From positions 9,351,888-9,415,887 of the forward strand of contig OX387186.1 of the NCBI GenBank assembly GCA_947561395.2: a stretch of DNA of 64,000 nt, in the 5' to 3' direction. Positions 1-11,357 of the stretch are shown piece by piece; the first letter of the stretch is position 1; each line of letters starts with the position of its first letter. Position numbers and translations under genes: made by a program. This DNA comes from Buxus sempervirens. Lineage: Eukaryota > Streptophyta > Magnoliopsida > Buxales > Buxaceae. The notes below the pieces were generated by a model. The model was not told where the DNA came from. It saw only the letters and a program-made list of their open reading frames with translations, and made no database searches.

Positions 1-630
1 GGCCCCAAGCCAGATGACCAATCCCCCTTGACAAATTTAAGTAAGGTAAAATTCGAAGACACTTTGGCAACCATCATGGGGGCCCGCCAAGGGCCCGCAA
101 GCCGAGGCCGACCCACTTTTGCATGAAAGTTACTTAATCCTGAAATTAAACCTTAAAATAAAACCAATTCACTAAAACCAAACCCAAAGGGCCTCCTAGG
201 ACTAGACAGAGGCCCACCAAGGGATTTGCGGGCTTATCCAAGCCCACCAGGGACACCGTAGGCCTCCCAATGGGGCCCACCCCATCAGACTCAGTACATT
301 TAAATAAACAAGATAAAATCAACTAAAGGGACCCACACCAACTCAAGTGGTCCCGCCAGACTTAACCAAGTTACATATCGGATTAGGAATCGGGTGAGAA
401 ACCTAAGCAAGCTGACTCAAACCAGGGAACCCACGGGACCCGTCATCCGACGGGGTGGACTGGGGTGTTTACGAACTTCCCCAGACCGCAACCGAGAATC
501 GACTTAGAATCTCAAGCCGCAAACCAAGGCCCAAAAAAGACAAGATTAGTCACCCAGGTGTCCGCCTGCATCCTATCAGGCGGTGGCGACTCCAAACTTT
601 CCCGTGCCGCGTTTCCGACGCGCGCACAGT
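1..630. repeat. GC-rich LTR-like fragment, left edge of window
   Basis: GC-rich, gene-free sequence. Phrases such as GGCGGTGGCGACTCC near 580-595 resemble the LTR edges of Tat-type gypsy elements seen further right. No intact reading frame. It ends abruptly at about 630, where an inverted piece of the 11.8-16.3 kb LTR begins. It could equally be unrelated intergenic DNA; a repeat-library search would decide. Confidence 0.3.
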
Positions 631-1359
631 AGATATGAAATCAGAAGCCTTAAAGTAACCTCTAGGGTTTCATGAGGTGATTTTCAAGTTATTTTAATCT
701 TTCAGAGAAGATCCTATGGTTTAAACTCTCCTTTTTGATGTTTTTCATCAACATGGGTGTATCTGGTTTAAATCTCTCAACTAATGAGAGATCTGGACCA
801 AATCTATACCCTAGATTATTCAGGTTTAATTCCTCAATATTTTATTAAAAGATTTTTAACTTTTATTATATAGTTCCAAGATTTCAAGGATTTAACTTAA
901 AGCTAGTTTTTCAAGTTTTTTACTTTAGGTTTGTTTTCTTTATCTTGATTTTACTCAATCATGAAACCCTAGAAATGGTAGAATCATTGAAAGGATCCAG
1001 AATTAATTGGATCATTCATATGAAAAAACCATACATCTTTTTTTTGTTCTTTTTCATATTTTTGATTTGATTTTCGTTAGCAAGCTTTCTTTCTAGTGTG
1101 AACAACACTTGGCAACCACCTTGTGTGGATGGATAGGGGTGCCTAATACCTTCCGCTAGTCATAACCTAATCTCCTTACCCGTCTCTAGTTTTTTTTAAT
1201 TTTAAAGTAGAGTTATTTTTTACTCTAATTTTGCCTTTTGTGTTTTATTTGATTATTTTGGTGTCCATTCACACCTAAAAGGAATGGTGACGACTCCTTG
1301 ATTTTTTCTAATCCTGTGTGATGATAAGAAGTCATTGAATTGATTTTCCATGTCTTACA
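631..1359 (+). repeat. Inverted partial copy of the Tat-type LTR
   Basis: The reverse complement of this stretch matches 11816-12217 joined to 15091-15430, the edge of the main LTR. It ends at 1359 in CATGTCTTACA, the mirror of the LTR start TGTGAGACATG. It lacks the 2.87-kb nested insertion, so it represents the uninterrupted LTR. It also pairs with 2525-3005 as an inverted repeat. The short frames at 1225-1559 come from a poly-T tract and are not genes. Confidence 0.75.
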
Positions 1360-2526
1360 ACCCCTTTCTTGGCTTTTCCTTTTTTCATTCTCTTCTCTCC
1401 TTTCTTCTTTTCTTTTTTCTTTTTTTTTTTTTTTTTTTGATAAGAAAAAATGATGTGCCCTACGAAGTTTTTTGCAATCCAAGTAACTGTAATATACATT
1501 CCTAAATTCTTCGTGGGTGAGCGGTTTTGATGGGAACAAAATGCTCTGCTGCTGACCATGCAGCTTAACTGCTATGGAGCATTGCAGGGATAGGGTATTT
1601 TCAATTAGGAAAATCCTTTTACATTTGAAAGAAAAAATATAAACTTTGCGACCATGTAAGACCCTAGATATTTAAGTAATTTTAATTAAGAGAAAGTAGA
1701 GATTAAAGGATTTAATTAGAGTAATTAACTCCAATTGGTTGACTTGGTTGGGTTGGTTTATTGGGTTTGGTTTACTTTAAGTGAATAGGTTAAAATAACT
1801 GGGGTTTGATTTAATTGGGTTTGGGTCATTCAATTGGTTTAGCCGGTTTAATAAGGGGTAGTATAAGTTAATTGATAAAAGAACCCAAACCAAGGGTTCT
1901 TATTTTGTTCGACAATAGGCGAGAAGGATAAAACGCAGAGGGGAAGAGAGGAAGAAGGAGAGGAAGAGAAGAAGAAGGAGAAGGCTTCTAGCTTGGGTTC
2001 ACACACCTACAATTAAGTAGCACCCTTTCAACTTGTTGTTTTCAACAAACTCGTAGTTTAAACGAGGAGGACTTGCATGTTTGGTTTCTGGCAATTTTGG
2101 GGTTTATCATTTGAATTGTGTGAATCAAGTTGTAAATGGTTGGATGGTTATTCTTGAGTGTGCTTTGATGATTTTTGAGCTTTAATTTGCTATGAATCCG
2201 AACTCTAGAGTTAAATTTCCAGATTTGAGTATTTTGGGGTCATCTGAAGAACATCCACAAATCGGTCATAATCTATAGTTCAAATTGTTATAGAAACATT
2301 TAAAAAGTATTCCCTAATGATTTAAAAGCAATTCCCAAAGTTTTAGAACAAACCAATTAAGTTTTGGTAGAAAAAATTCAGAAAAATTGCAGATGTTCAT
2401 AACCTGATTTTACCCTGAAATTTGGGTTGGCACCTGAAGCGTGGCTTGAGCACCCCTTTGGGCGCCCAGCCAATTTTAGAACCCAAAGCCTTGTGCCTGA
2501 AGCACGGCTCGAGCGCCCCTTTGAAA
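1360..2526. repeat. Poly-pyrimidine tract plus second LTR-like fragment
   Basis: 1360-1440 is a T/C-rich run. From about 1656 the sequence starts TGTAAGACCC and continues AT-rich with a GA-rich block at 1955-1985 and repeated GCGCCC phrases near 2450-2515. The TGTAAGACCC start and composition resemble chromovirus-type LTRs. It is cut at 2526, where another partial Tat LTR begins. No gene is seen. The family call is inference. Confidence 0.35.
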
Positions 2527-3509
2527 AATGTTTGCTAACAAAAATCAAATCAAAAGTAAAGAAAAAGAGTAAAGAGATGTATGGCTTTTTCTGTATGAAT
2601 AGCCCAATTAATTCTGGACCCTTCATATAAATATGCCATCCTTAGGGTTTCATGATTGAGTAAGAAATCAAGATAAAGAAAACAAACCTAAAGTAAAACT
2701 TGAAAAAAAAAACTAGTTTTAGGTTAAATCATTGAAATCTTGGAGCTACATGATAAGAATTAAAAATCTTTTGACAAAAAAAAATTTGAAGAATAAACCT
2801 GGACTATTTAGGATATAGATCTAGACCAGATCTCTCATTAGTTGGGAGACCTAAACCAGATACACCCATGTTGATGAAAAAACATAAAAAATGGAAAGTT
2901 TGGACCATAGGATCCTCTCTCAAAGATTAAAACAACTTAAAAATCACCTCATGAAACCCTAGAAATTACTTTAAGGCTTCTGATTCAAATCTACCATATT
3001 GATCATAGTAGATCCAAAATCCTAGCCTAATAATAACCAAAAGAAAGAAAACAGTGAGGTGGGTGTAGTTATGTGGAAAATCAAAACTCTAGGAAGAAAA
3101 GGAGATCTGATGCTATGAACAGCATAGATCCACGATATTCCTCAAGATTCAGAAATAAACAATAACACAACATAAACAAAATAGTAAAAGATACATATCA
3201 GAGATTATTACACTTAGGGTTCTATCCTAAGGATCCAATCATGTTCTCCTTTCTCCTAGCTCTCTCTTCACGTTTTACGGCTAGAGAGGACGCTTGAGGT
3301 ACTTGGAGTTAGGTATGGGGTTATAAACACAAAGTAGGCCTTATTCTACAGAAAGGGAGAAGATCAAACTACCCTAAAATTTAAAAACAGAAAAGGAAAA
3401 AGGAGAGAGGCTTACCTGGGTTTGAGAATACAGAGAGGCAAGGGTTCCCTTCTTCACTTGGAGCTCTTCTAGCTTCAATTTTCAGCCATTTGCTTGAGGT
3501 GAGACCCTC

Positions 3510-3517
3510 TATTTATA
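3510..3517 (-). promoter_or_regulatory. LTR TATA box (3'-side copy)
   Basis: TATAAATA on the minus strand in the context CCTATAAATAGAGG. The same motif occurs at equivalent places in the other two LTRs (15948-15955 and 14033-14040), which supports a real core promoter driving minus-strand transcription. Confidence 0.65.
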
Positions 3518-3719
3518 GGCAAACCCAAGGGCACGGTTGGTCACAAGGGTATGCCAAATTAGGGTTTTAGAATGTTCCAACTCAGTTTCAAAACATGAGT
3601 TGGAGTAAATCTGAAAGCCAACGGAGGGTAAAAAGGGAAGATCACATCTCCTAGAAAGAGGTATGAGTGGTAAATAAGGCTCAGAAATTGAACACTTGCA
3701 AATTCGTACAAATTGCGCG

Positions 3720-3796
3720 TGACCGCATATATATTGCGGTCATGCCTTGACTGCATACTCTATGCGATCAAGTATAAACCGCAGATTAAATGCAGT
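3720..3796. repeat. Palindrome cluster in LTR U3 (3 units)
   Basis: TGACCGCA-N7-TGCGGTCA at 3720-3742 is a perfect 8-bp-arm hairpin. It is followed by a unit at 3747-3771 and another at 3778-3796 with one mismatch each. The cluster starts 203 bp upstream of the TATA box on the minus strand. It matches clusters at 16161-16264 and, by design rather than exact sequence, at 14241-14508. Function unknown; the position suggests an enhancer or factor-binding array. Confidence 0.8.
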
Positions 3797-3905
3797 CAAG
3801 GCAAATCGAAATTTTTAATGTGGGCAGCACAGGTTTGACCAATTTTTCTCAATTAAATATTTTCAATTATTTTCTCATCTTGTAGTGCAATTTGGGGTGT
3901 CTACA

Positions 3906-4090
3906 CTCGCTGTAGCCCTACTCTTTCTCAACTCATGTTCGCTGACGATATCATCTTGTATGGACACGCAAACAATAGAGAGGCTCACCCTATGGTAAGG
4001 CTTTTACACAAATATTGTTCAGAATCTGGTCAAGAGCTAAATTGCTCTAAATCTACCATACACTTTAGCATAAATACCAGCCATCATCAT
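3906..4090 (+). mobile_element. LINE reverse-transcriptase fragment (short copy)
   Basis: Encodes the RT catalytic segment with FADD (FADDIILYGHAN) and then stops matching at about 4090. It is over 90% identical by eye to 16347-16530 and joins the LTR end at the same base as that copy. It is therefore a duplicate of the other locus including its LTR-LINE junction, not an independent insertion. Confidence 0.8.
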
Positions 4091-4238
4091 CCCATGGAAA
4101 AAACAAAAATTTTGTTCACTTTTCTTCATTTATCCTCTTCTTTGGTGCTTCTATTGAATCATGCTTGTTTATACAGGGACAGGACAAGTTAAATTTAGAA
4201 CAGCATGTCTCCAATATTTTTTTTTTGTTTTTTTCCGA

Positions 4239-4333
4239 AACCGCATTTCATGCTGTGTCCGCATTTGCTATGCGGTCATGCTATGTCTACATTTTATATG
4301 TGGACATCGCTTGTCCGCATACTAAATGTGGTT
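4239..4333. repeat. Palindrome cluster upstream of antisense ORF
   Basis: Units include CCGCAT-N5-ATGCGG (4259-4275), TGTCTACAT..ATGTGGACA (4284-4305) and TGTCCGCAT..ATGTGG (4312-4331). They resemble the LTR palindromes. They sit just upstream of a TATTTAAA box (4356-4363) and an ATG at 4455 on the plus strand, that is, in the promoter position of the antisense ORF. Confidence 0.65.
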
Positions 4334-4454
4334 TTTGACGTCCTTTTGAATTTTTTATTTAAAGCCCCGAGGAACATCATTATGACGTTTTGCTTAGCTC
4401 CGAAACACCCTAATCACTCCGTCCCTTGCTTCCAGTGACTCCTTTGGTGATTCC

Positions 4455-6120
4455 ATGGCATCTCTTGCACTGTCCTTCTTTGTCGATGAAGCCCCTCTTG
4501 CAAAATAACCGTTTAAATCAAAACCCCATAACCTCACTAGGTATAGTATTGTAGACACATTCTATGATAGGTGGGTTAACTCAATGACCCTTGAAGATGG
4601 AATCCAGTGGGATTCTATCAACTTAGGTCATATCTGATTCATCCTTAAAATCCCTCTTAAATGGGAAATCATTGAGGTTTTGACTGGACATTGGAAAACC
4701 CAATTGAATCTCTTTCGATTTGATGATAAAGAGATGACTTTGACTGTTGAGGAAATTGAAACGGTACTTAACCTGAGATTTTCCCAAAAAGTGGTGAACC
4801 CGCCACTTAAGCCTAGCTACAAAAAGGAAGCTTCCACATTTTTGGGTATAGGGAAGAAGGACTTAGGGGACTCTGATACACTATTGACTCTATCAAAGTC
4901 TTTTTTTACTAAAAGACTTATAAGGAGCAAAAACCAACAAGCCCGGTTTAATGCCTTGATTTTGATAGTATTCAACCAGTTGCTTTTTCCACGGGATGAT
5001 GATGAGGTTGACTTGGCCCTCATCTCAGTCATATGCCAGGTTAGGGAGCATGAGAAATTAGCCCCTATGATCTTGGCAGAGATATACCAAGCCCTGACTG
5101 ACTGCTATCACAGGCGGAAGAAGCACTTTCTTGCAAGTTCCCCAATCCTACAAGTAAGATATGATTCTTTCCTTTGAATTACAATTTGTGAAATTGAAAT
5201 TATTTGAAATAAATTGAAATACTTTCCCTCCTTTTTTTTTGTAGCTTTGGTTACTTGATCATCTGAGTCAGATCAAGATGATAGATCGATGCTTTTTTCC
5301 AAGAATGAAGGTTCTTGTTTTGATGAATAACCAAGGGTCTCCCAACATCCAAGGCGGCAAGCGGGGTTGGTTTAGTTTCTTAGGCACTCTCTAGGATGAT
5401 CAGGTGAGATGGCATGACACTTATCAGCCGAACCTTGAGACAGTGATCAACTTCAGAGATAGAAACTTCATGGTTCTAGTAGGCTTGAAATCTACTGTCC
5501 TCTACATTCCCTTGAGGGTCCTACAGCAGTTCGAAGAGATTCAGGGGATTATGATCCCAGACAGCTATGAGGACTTCTTGGGGCCGCTTACACCAACCAC
5601 CATGGGGCTGTGTGCTCGGTTGATGAATGAATGGTCCTATGTACACTTTCTGAGGGGCCTAGTCTTCTCTGAATTGCACGTAAAGGACTTTATTTTCTAG
5701 ATCAGAGAGCAGATCCAAAGTCATGCCCTAATACCAGAGGATCCTCTTGCAATTCTTGCACCAACTTATGAAGACATATTGGTGTCTAAGAGAGCATCCC
5801 ACAATCGGCTTCAACAAATTTGGGTACGAGAGGCCTGGGAACTTAGGATACGAGGTATTGATTTGGAGAGGCAACTTGAGGAGAAGGTGTCAGGCCGCAC
5901 TACTCTGGAAGGGAAACTTGAGGAGCAAATGCAGGCTCATCACTTTGAAGTCTGAGTAATGTGGCAAAAGTATCAGAATGCTTTAGCTAGCCTTAAAGAT
6001 ATGAAGATCAAGCAGGCACTTTCAAATGAAGTCATATCTTTTTTGAAAGATCCGAATGCAGAGGGAGCTTCTGGGATTATTGCAACTCAAGTGGCTCGGA
6101 TTTGGGAGCTTGAAGAGTAG
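4455..6120 (+). pseudogene. Decayed antisense ORF of the Tat element (plant-mobile-domain-like protein)
   Basis: A continuous frame runs from about 4530 through TGHWKTQLNLFRF, EMTLTVEEIETVLNLRF and the segment beginning RWHDTYQPNLETVINFRD to a coiled-coil-like tail ending near 6118. It is interrupted by stops near 4635, 5391, 5698 and 5953. A phase-0 GT-AG intron fits at 5154-5244, joining ..PILQ to LWLLDHLSQ. The LTVEEIE/LNL pattern resembles transposon-linked plant mobile domain or DUF7745-like proteins. The frame lies opposite to pol, between integrase and the 3' LTR side, where extra ORFs are known in some Tat elements. An ATG at 4455 starts a short peptide that soon stops. The protein is non-functional as it stands; its original role is unknown. 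Confidence 0.65.
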
Positions 6121-7123
6121 CTAGGGGATAGGGACTAGCTCTTTTTTCTTCTTTTTTCTTTTTTTCTTTTCTCTTTTTTTTTTCCATACCTTTGTACAAA
6201 AGCAAACTCCAATAGTGGAAAGACAAAGGATTTAATTCAAAAATAGGTTTTATACTATTGGCCTCAAAATTCTTAAATGCTTGTAAAAACAAAGGTTTTA
6301 TGAAAAGTATTTGATTTCTCATCATTGACCAAAATATAATTTTCCTTTTATTTATTATTTTTTATTTTTTTGAAATTTGATCCGAAACACTTAATCACCT
6401 ATAATTAAAGGAATTAAAATCAAGTTGAATAATGAAAAGGGTAATCCAAGCAATAGGGAGAGATCAGATCTGTCTATCCTAGGACCTTTAGAGTCATCCC
6501 CAAATGCCTTTACTTCCATGCTTTACCTCGTTATTCCCAATTTGCTTGGTTTCTAGTACTCATGCTGACTTTACTTCAAGCTTGGATAACATGATCAAAT
6601 CAACCTCTGATTCTATTTTTTCTCTTTTTTTTCTTGCCAATATTGCCCCTAGCGCCAATTACGGTTTTCACTAGGGCCAGCTTTTGCATTCTGTCATCAC
6701 CAATTTTTACTCTGAAAATTGAAGGAATACACTAAGATCACCAAGGGCTTAAAAATAGGACAAAATGAAGGCTAGGTTCAGTTTATGAAAGAAAGGGTAT
6801 TAAAGGCTCAAAATTTTTCAAACATGAAAATAGGTCAACTGGACTTACAGTCATGAATATGACCCCCATTCCCCAAACTTTGTTCATTTCTTTTCTTTTT
6901 TCACTTGGCTTTCATTTGCTGCGATTCTTTCCTTTTTTGTTCTTCTTTTCTTCTCTTTTTTTTCTTTTGTTTTTGCCCCAGTTAGCTTTGCCCTAGTATG
7001 AAATTGTAAGTCCCAGTTTAGGTTTATCAAAGAAACGAACATGCTCGACTTGACTAGACTAAGGATTAAAATTTTTGGGAAATATAGAAAAAGGGCCTCG
7101 GATCATTTCCTAGTAATATTCAA
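6121..7123. other. Element 3' non-coding region with pyrimidine tracts
   Basis: No credible reading frame. Two T/C-rich tracts (about 6140-6185 and 6890-6975) are purine-rich on the coding strand of the retroelement. One could be a relic of a polypurine tract, but no LTR end adjoins either. The minus-strand frame at 6077-6325 is a by-product of the tract. Confidence 0.4.
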
Positions 7124-8183
7124 TCAAGGAAAATACTTTTTTACTATATCAGAGTTAATTGGCTCAGGAAAATCTTTCCCATCCATTTCTGCTAAGATGT
7201 GAGCACCTCCTGATAGGACCCTCTTGACAACATAAGGCCCTTCCCAATTTAGTTTAAACTTCCCACGAGGGTCTTCCAAAAATGGTAAAATTTTCTTTAA
7301 GACCAAATTCCTTCTTAGAAAGTTCTAGGCTTCCTCTTCTTATTGTAAGCCCTAGCCATTCTCTTCTAATACAACTGGCCATGACAAAGTGCCTTTAAAC
7401 GCTTTTCCTCTATCAAGTTGAGTTGATCATGTCTTGACTGTATCCATTCAGCTTTTTCCAATTCTGCTTCTATTAGTACTCTCAGTAATGGGATCTCAAC
7501 TTCGACTGGTAAAACTGACTCCATTCCATAAACTAGGGAATATAGGGTTGCCCCAGTAGAAGTCCAGATTGAAGTTCTATAGGCATGTAGAGCAAGCGGT
7601 AGCATCTCGTGCCAATCTCTGTAACTTACTACCATCTTCTGAATTATCTTTATACTCTTATTTGTTGCTTCTACTGCCCCATTCATCTTTGGTCTGTACG
7701 GAACTGACTTGTTATGGGTGATCTGAAACTGCTCACACATCTACTTCATATCCTTATTCTTAATATTTGAATATCTGATACTATGACATTTGGCAAACCA
7801 TAGCGACAAATGATGTTGTGCTTCAAAAATTTAAGAACATAGTTTCTAGTTATATTTACATACGAAGCTGCTTCAACCCACTTGGTGAAATAATCAATTG
7901 CTACCAGAATAAATCTGTGCCCATTTGATGCCTTTGGAGAGATCATTCCGATGACGTCTATGCCCCACATAGAGAAAGGCCATGGTGATGTCATGTTGTA
8001 CAGCTCACTTGGTGGTGGGTGCTTGTTGTCAGCATATATTTGGCACAAATGATACCTCTTAACATGTACGCGGCAATCATGCTCCATCGCCAACCAGTAG
8101 TATCCCAATCTCAGAATCTTCTTTGCAAACATGTGCCCGTTCATATGGGGTCCACAAACTCCTCCATGTACTGTCTCAATCAA
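7124..8183 (-). pseudogene. Ty3/gypsy (Tat) integrase, decayed
   Basis: Three pieces on the minus strand. 8183-7746 has the zinc-binding region (HGGVCGPH, then DCRVHVKRYHLC) and catalytic core (GIDVIG, DYFTKWVEA, VSD). 7740-7366 has the third acidic residue (NGAVEATNKS) and the YRTS..GATLYSLVYGME segment. 7306-7124 has the C-terminal DPRGKFKLNWEGPYVVK..MDG tail typical of Tat elements. One zinc-finger cysteine (KCHxC in the family) is replaced by Tyr, and the DNG motif after the second Asp has decayed. Stops separate the pieces. In a live element this enzyme inserts the cDNA copy into host DNA; this copy cannot. Confidence 0.88.
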
Positions 8184-8240
8184 CCTTTCTGACTTAGCTT
8201 TGGCAACACAACTGAGTCGAATATCATTGTGTGATCTCTA

Positions 8241-9329
8241 TTATAACTGTCCACCACTTAGTAGGAACTGTCCTACTAATCTTTGTATTGTTCTTTTTTC
8301 TGTAGAAGTAGCATCTTCTGGCAAACTCCGATCATTCAAGAAGTTCTTGATACCTTGAAACCATGGTATTTCTTTTTCTGGTACTCCTTCTAGAACCAAA
8401 CAATAAGTCGGTTCATCTCTGACTTCAATTTCTAGTGGTTTGATATCTACTCCTTCTGAGATACTGATCATTGAAGCCAATGTTGCCAGAGCATCCACAA
8501 ACTGATTCTTGGCCCTTAGCATATAATTGAAGGAAATTCGAGTAAATTTGGTACTTATTTCTTCCAAATACTGGTGATATGGGATCAATTTATGATCTTT
8601 GGTTTTCCATTCACCAGTTGTTTGGAAGATGATAAGACTCGAATCCCCGTATACGTCAAGTTCCTCTACCTCATGGTCTAAAGTAGCTTGTAACCCAATT
8701 ATACATGCTTCATACTCTGCGATATTGTTTGTGCACTAAAATTTCAACTTCACTACGATTGGGATATGTGAACCATCCAGATTTACCAAAACTGCCTTGA
8801 TCCCGTTTCCATTCATGTTTGCAACTCCATCAAAGAACATCTGCCAGGAGCTTTCAATTTTCTCATCCTCAGTAAAGAAAACTACCTCATCAGGAAAATT
8901 AGTCTTTAAAGGCTGATAGTCTAGTAAAGGATGTTCAGCTAAGTGGTAGGCAATTGCTTGACCTTTAATTGCCTTTTGAGTGACATACTTGAGGTCAAAT
9001 TCAGAAAGCAACAACTGCCACTTCGCCGTTCTGCCAGTTAGTGCCAGTTTTTCAAATAAGTACTTCAACGTGTCCATTCTGGATATCAAGAACGTAGAAT
9101 GACTGAGGAAGTAATGTCTCAGTCTTTGAGTTGCCCATACTAGAGCACAACAGGTCTTTTCTAAAGACGAATACTTTGCTTTATATTCTGTGAACTTTTT
9201 ACTCATATAGTAAATTACCCTTTCCTTCCTGCCAGTCTCATCATGCTGTTCCAAGACACACCCCATCGATGTCTCCAAAACTGATAAGTATAGAATTAGT
9301 GGTCTCCCCGGAGTGGGCAGCACTAGCAC
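8241..9329 (-). pseudogene. RT end, RNase H and second (archaeal-type) RNase H, decayed
   Basis: 9329-8850 carries the RT connection and the Ty3-type RNase H (LYLSVLETSMGCVL, YYMSKKFTEYKAKYS, RMDTLKYLFEKLALTGRTAKW). From about 8850 a second RNase H follows: FFDGVANMNGNGIKAVL; then, after an in-frame TAG, CTNNIAEYEACIIGL and VYGDSSLIIFQ; and then, from 8588, FNYMLRAKNQFVDALATLASM. The D-E-D-D residues are visible. A dual RNase H is the hallmark of the Tat group of plant gypsy elements, so this pair gives the lineage. Stops make the copy inactive. Confidence 0.88.
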
Positions 9330-9463
9330 AGGTAGATTCAGAAAATATTCTTTTATCTTATCAAAGGCCTATTGGCAATCATCATTCCAGACCGTTGGGT
9401 TGTTCTTTCTTAGAAGCTTGAAATTTAGTTCACAGATAGCAGTAAGTTGTGTTATGAACCAGC

Positions 9464-10430
9464 TTATGTATTGAATTCTTCCAAGAAAACCACGAACCTC
9501 CTTTTTGTTTTCAGTGGTGGCATTTCAATAATTGCCTTTGCTATAGCCGAGTCAATCTCAATTCCCCTTCTGCTTACTATAAACCCCAACAATTTTCCTA
9601 ATGTAGCTCCAAAAACGCATTTTGCTGGGTTAAGTCGTAAACTGTACTTCCTGAGTCGGTCAAACACCTTCTTCAAGTTGATCAAGTGGTCCTCTTCTTC
9701 ACATGATTTGGCAATCATATCATCCACATAAACCTCCATCTCCTTATGGATCATATCATGAAATAGTGCCGTCGTGGCCTGCTGATAGGTTGCCCCAGTG
9801 TTCTTAAGTTTGAATGTCATAATCGTGTAATGAAAGGTACCCCAAGGTGTAATGAAGGCTATTTTTTCTTGATCTTCCTTTGCCATCTTGATTTGATTAT
9901 ACGCAGAGAAGCCGTCCATGAATAAGAATAGACTGCGTACTATAGTATTATCTACCAATATATCAATGTGTGGAAGCGGAAAAATCATCCTTTGGGCTTG
10001 CCTTATTAAGATCTCTATAATCTACACACATCCTGACTTTCCCATCCTTCTTTAATACTGGCACTATATTTGTAAGCCATTTAGGGTACATGGAGACTGC
10101 CAAAAATCCCGCTTAGAATTGCTTGACCACTTCATCTTTGACCTTCAGTGTCTATTTAGGTTTCAATCTTCTCAACTTTTGCTTAACCAGCTTAACCTCT
10201 AGTAAAATTGGTAGCCTGTGCACAACCATGTCAGTATCCAATCCTGGCATATCCCGGTACGACCATGAAAACACATTTATAATTTGCCAAGAATTGTGAC
10301 ATTTCATCACACTGCACATCAGACAGGCATGCCCCAATCTTCACTATTTTTGGGTCATCTTTGGTCCCTAGATTTATTGAGATGGTCTCTTCAATATTAG
10401 ATTGAACACCCTTTTCATGACGCTCCAACT
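9464..10430 (-). pseudogene. Ty3/gypsy reverse transcriptase, decayed
   Basis: 9988-9464 encodes FPLPHIDILVDNT, MDGFSAYNQIKM, TPWGTFHYTIMTFKLKNTGATYQ, the catalytic YVDD (EVYVDDMIAKS) and LGFIVSRRGIEID. The N-terminal part is split: 10428-10231 has INLGTKDDPKIVKIGACLS, and an overlapping frame at 10337-10152 has FSWSYRDMPGLDTDMVVHRLP. That requires a frameshift near 10250-10270. Between 10150 and 9990 the frame holds further breaks. The family enzyme copies the element RNA into DNA. Confidence 0.88.
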
Positions 10431-11357
10431 GATATGCAATTTCTTTCGGAGGGCCTTCTTCTTCGACCTCAGTCTCTTCTTCGATCCTCGTTAGGTCAAA
10501 GTCGAGCTCAAGGTCGAAGTCATATTCAACCTGATCTAATTCCGTTTACTTATATGGTTCATAAATGGTTTGAACCTTTTTGAAAAACTTAAATTTTCTA
10601 GAAAAAATGAAAAAATCTTTTTTTGTTTTTTGAGAGCCTTCAGAAAAATCTTTTCCTGAAGATGAAGGTTCATTAAAACCTTCAGGAAAAGGGCATTCCA
10701 CTAATGGAGTTTTTTTTTTTTTTGGAGGCCGCGTCTATTTGCCAATTAGACGCTGTTTCAAAGGTAAGGGGAGTTTCCTCCCAATTATTCAAAATAAATG
10801 TTTCTGGAGCAGAGGAAATAGTGCAAGCCTGCTCCTCAAATTCAGAGTCTAAAACCACCATTACGGGGTGAATTGTATCGCCCTTTTCTGCTGTGGGGCT
10901 TAATCCAGATATGACCTCATCCGGAATTTTCACTGCTGCCTAGTCAATGAAGGGTATCTCATCTTTATCAGCTTCTACTCTTTTGCCTTCAGTTATGGCA
11001 AAGAAAGCCCCAGCATCCTCAAAGAATTCCAACTTCTGTTCTGGTTGCGACGCAGGCTCGCCCCTTGTCTTAGGTGAAGCAGGTGGGGTGTAGGGTTGCA
11101 AAGTTGGGATATATGGCTTCTAAAAGGGGATGATGTTACGGTACAGAGGTTTTGACTGATCCTGGAAAGGAGATAGTTGAATTTTGTGGGAAGATGTTAG
11201 AAAAGTTTCCCTTAGATGAGGGAATTTTCCTTTACTTTCTTGCTTTGTATTCCCTCCTTAGTTTTGCTTCTGTCTTATTCAACCTCTTGGTTTGGACCCC
11301 AATCCTGCTCTAGGGGTAAACTTCTTAACCTTTATTGGTTCCAACGTTCCTTGCAGG
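10431..11357 (-). pseudogene. Linker between protease and RT, degenerate
   Basis: Acidic, low-conservation spacer of the gag-pol polyprotein. The only sizeable frame is 10933-10682 (PDEVISGLSPT.., DSEFEEQAC). Several stops and a poly-T tract at 10711-10722 are present. Such spacers are normal between PR and RT in Tat elements; nothing else is recognisable. Confidence 0.5.

Larger units (their letters stand above)
2527..3905 (-). repeat. Partial Tat-type LTR (3'-LTR-side copy)
   Basis: Matches 12085-12217 joined to 15091-16346 with small differences and ends in GGTGTCTACA at 3905. It is uninterrupted at 2651-2660, exactly where the other copy carries the solo LTR, so it is the empty-site allele. 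A minus-strand TATA box (TATAAATA, 3510-3517) and the palindromes at 3720-3796 fix its orientation as the same as the pol genes. It is truncated at the 2526 end. Confidence 0.8.

Noticed and set aside
455..658. 67-residue frame near the left edge
   Set aside because: Starts at GTG, spans the edge between two repeat fragments and has no protein features.
1225..1559. Two overlapping Lys-rich frames
   Set aside because: Generated by a poly-T/pyrimidine tract on the opposite strand.
9447..9731. Plus-strand frame inside the RT region
   Set aside because: Shadow of the minus-strand reverse transcriptase.
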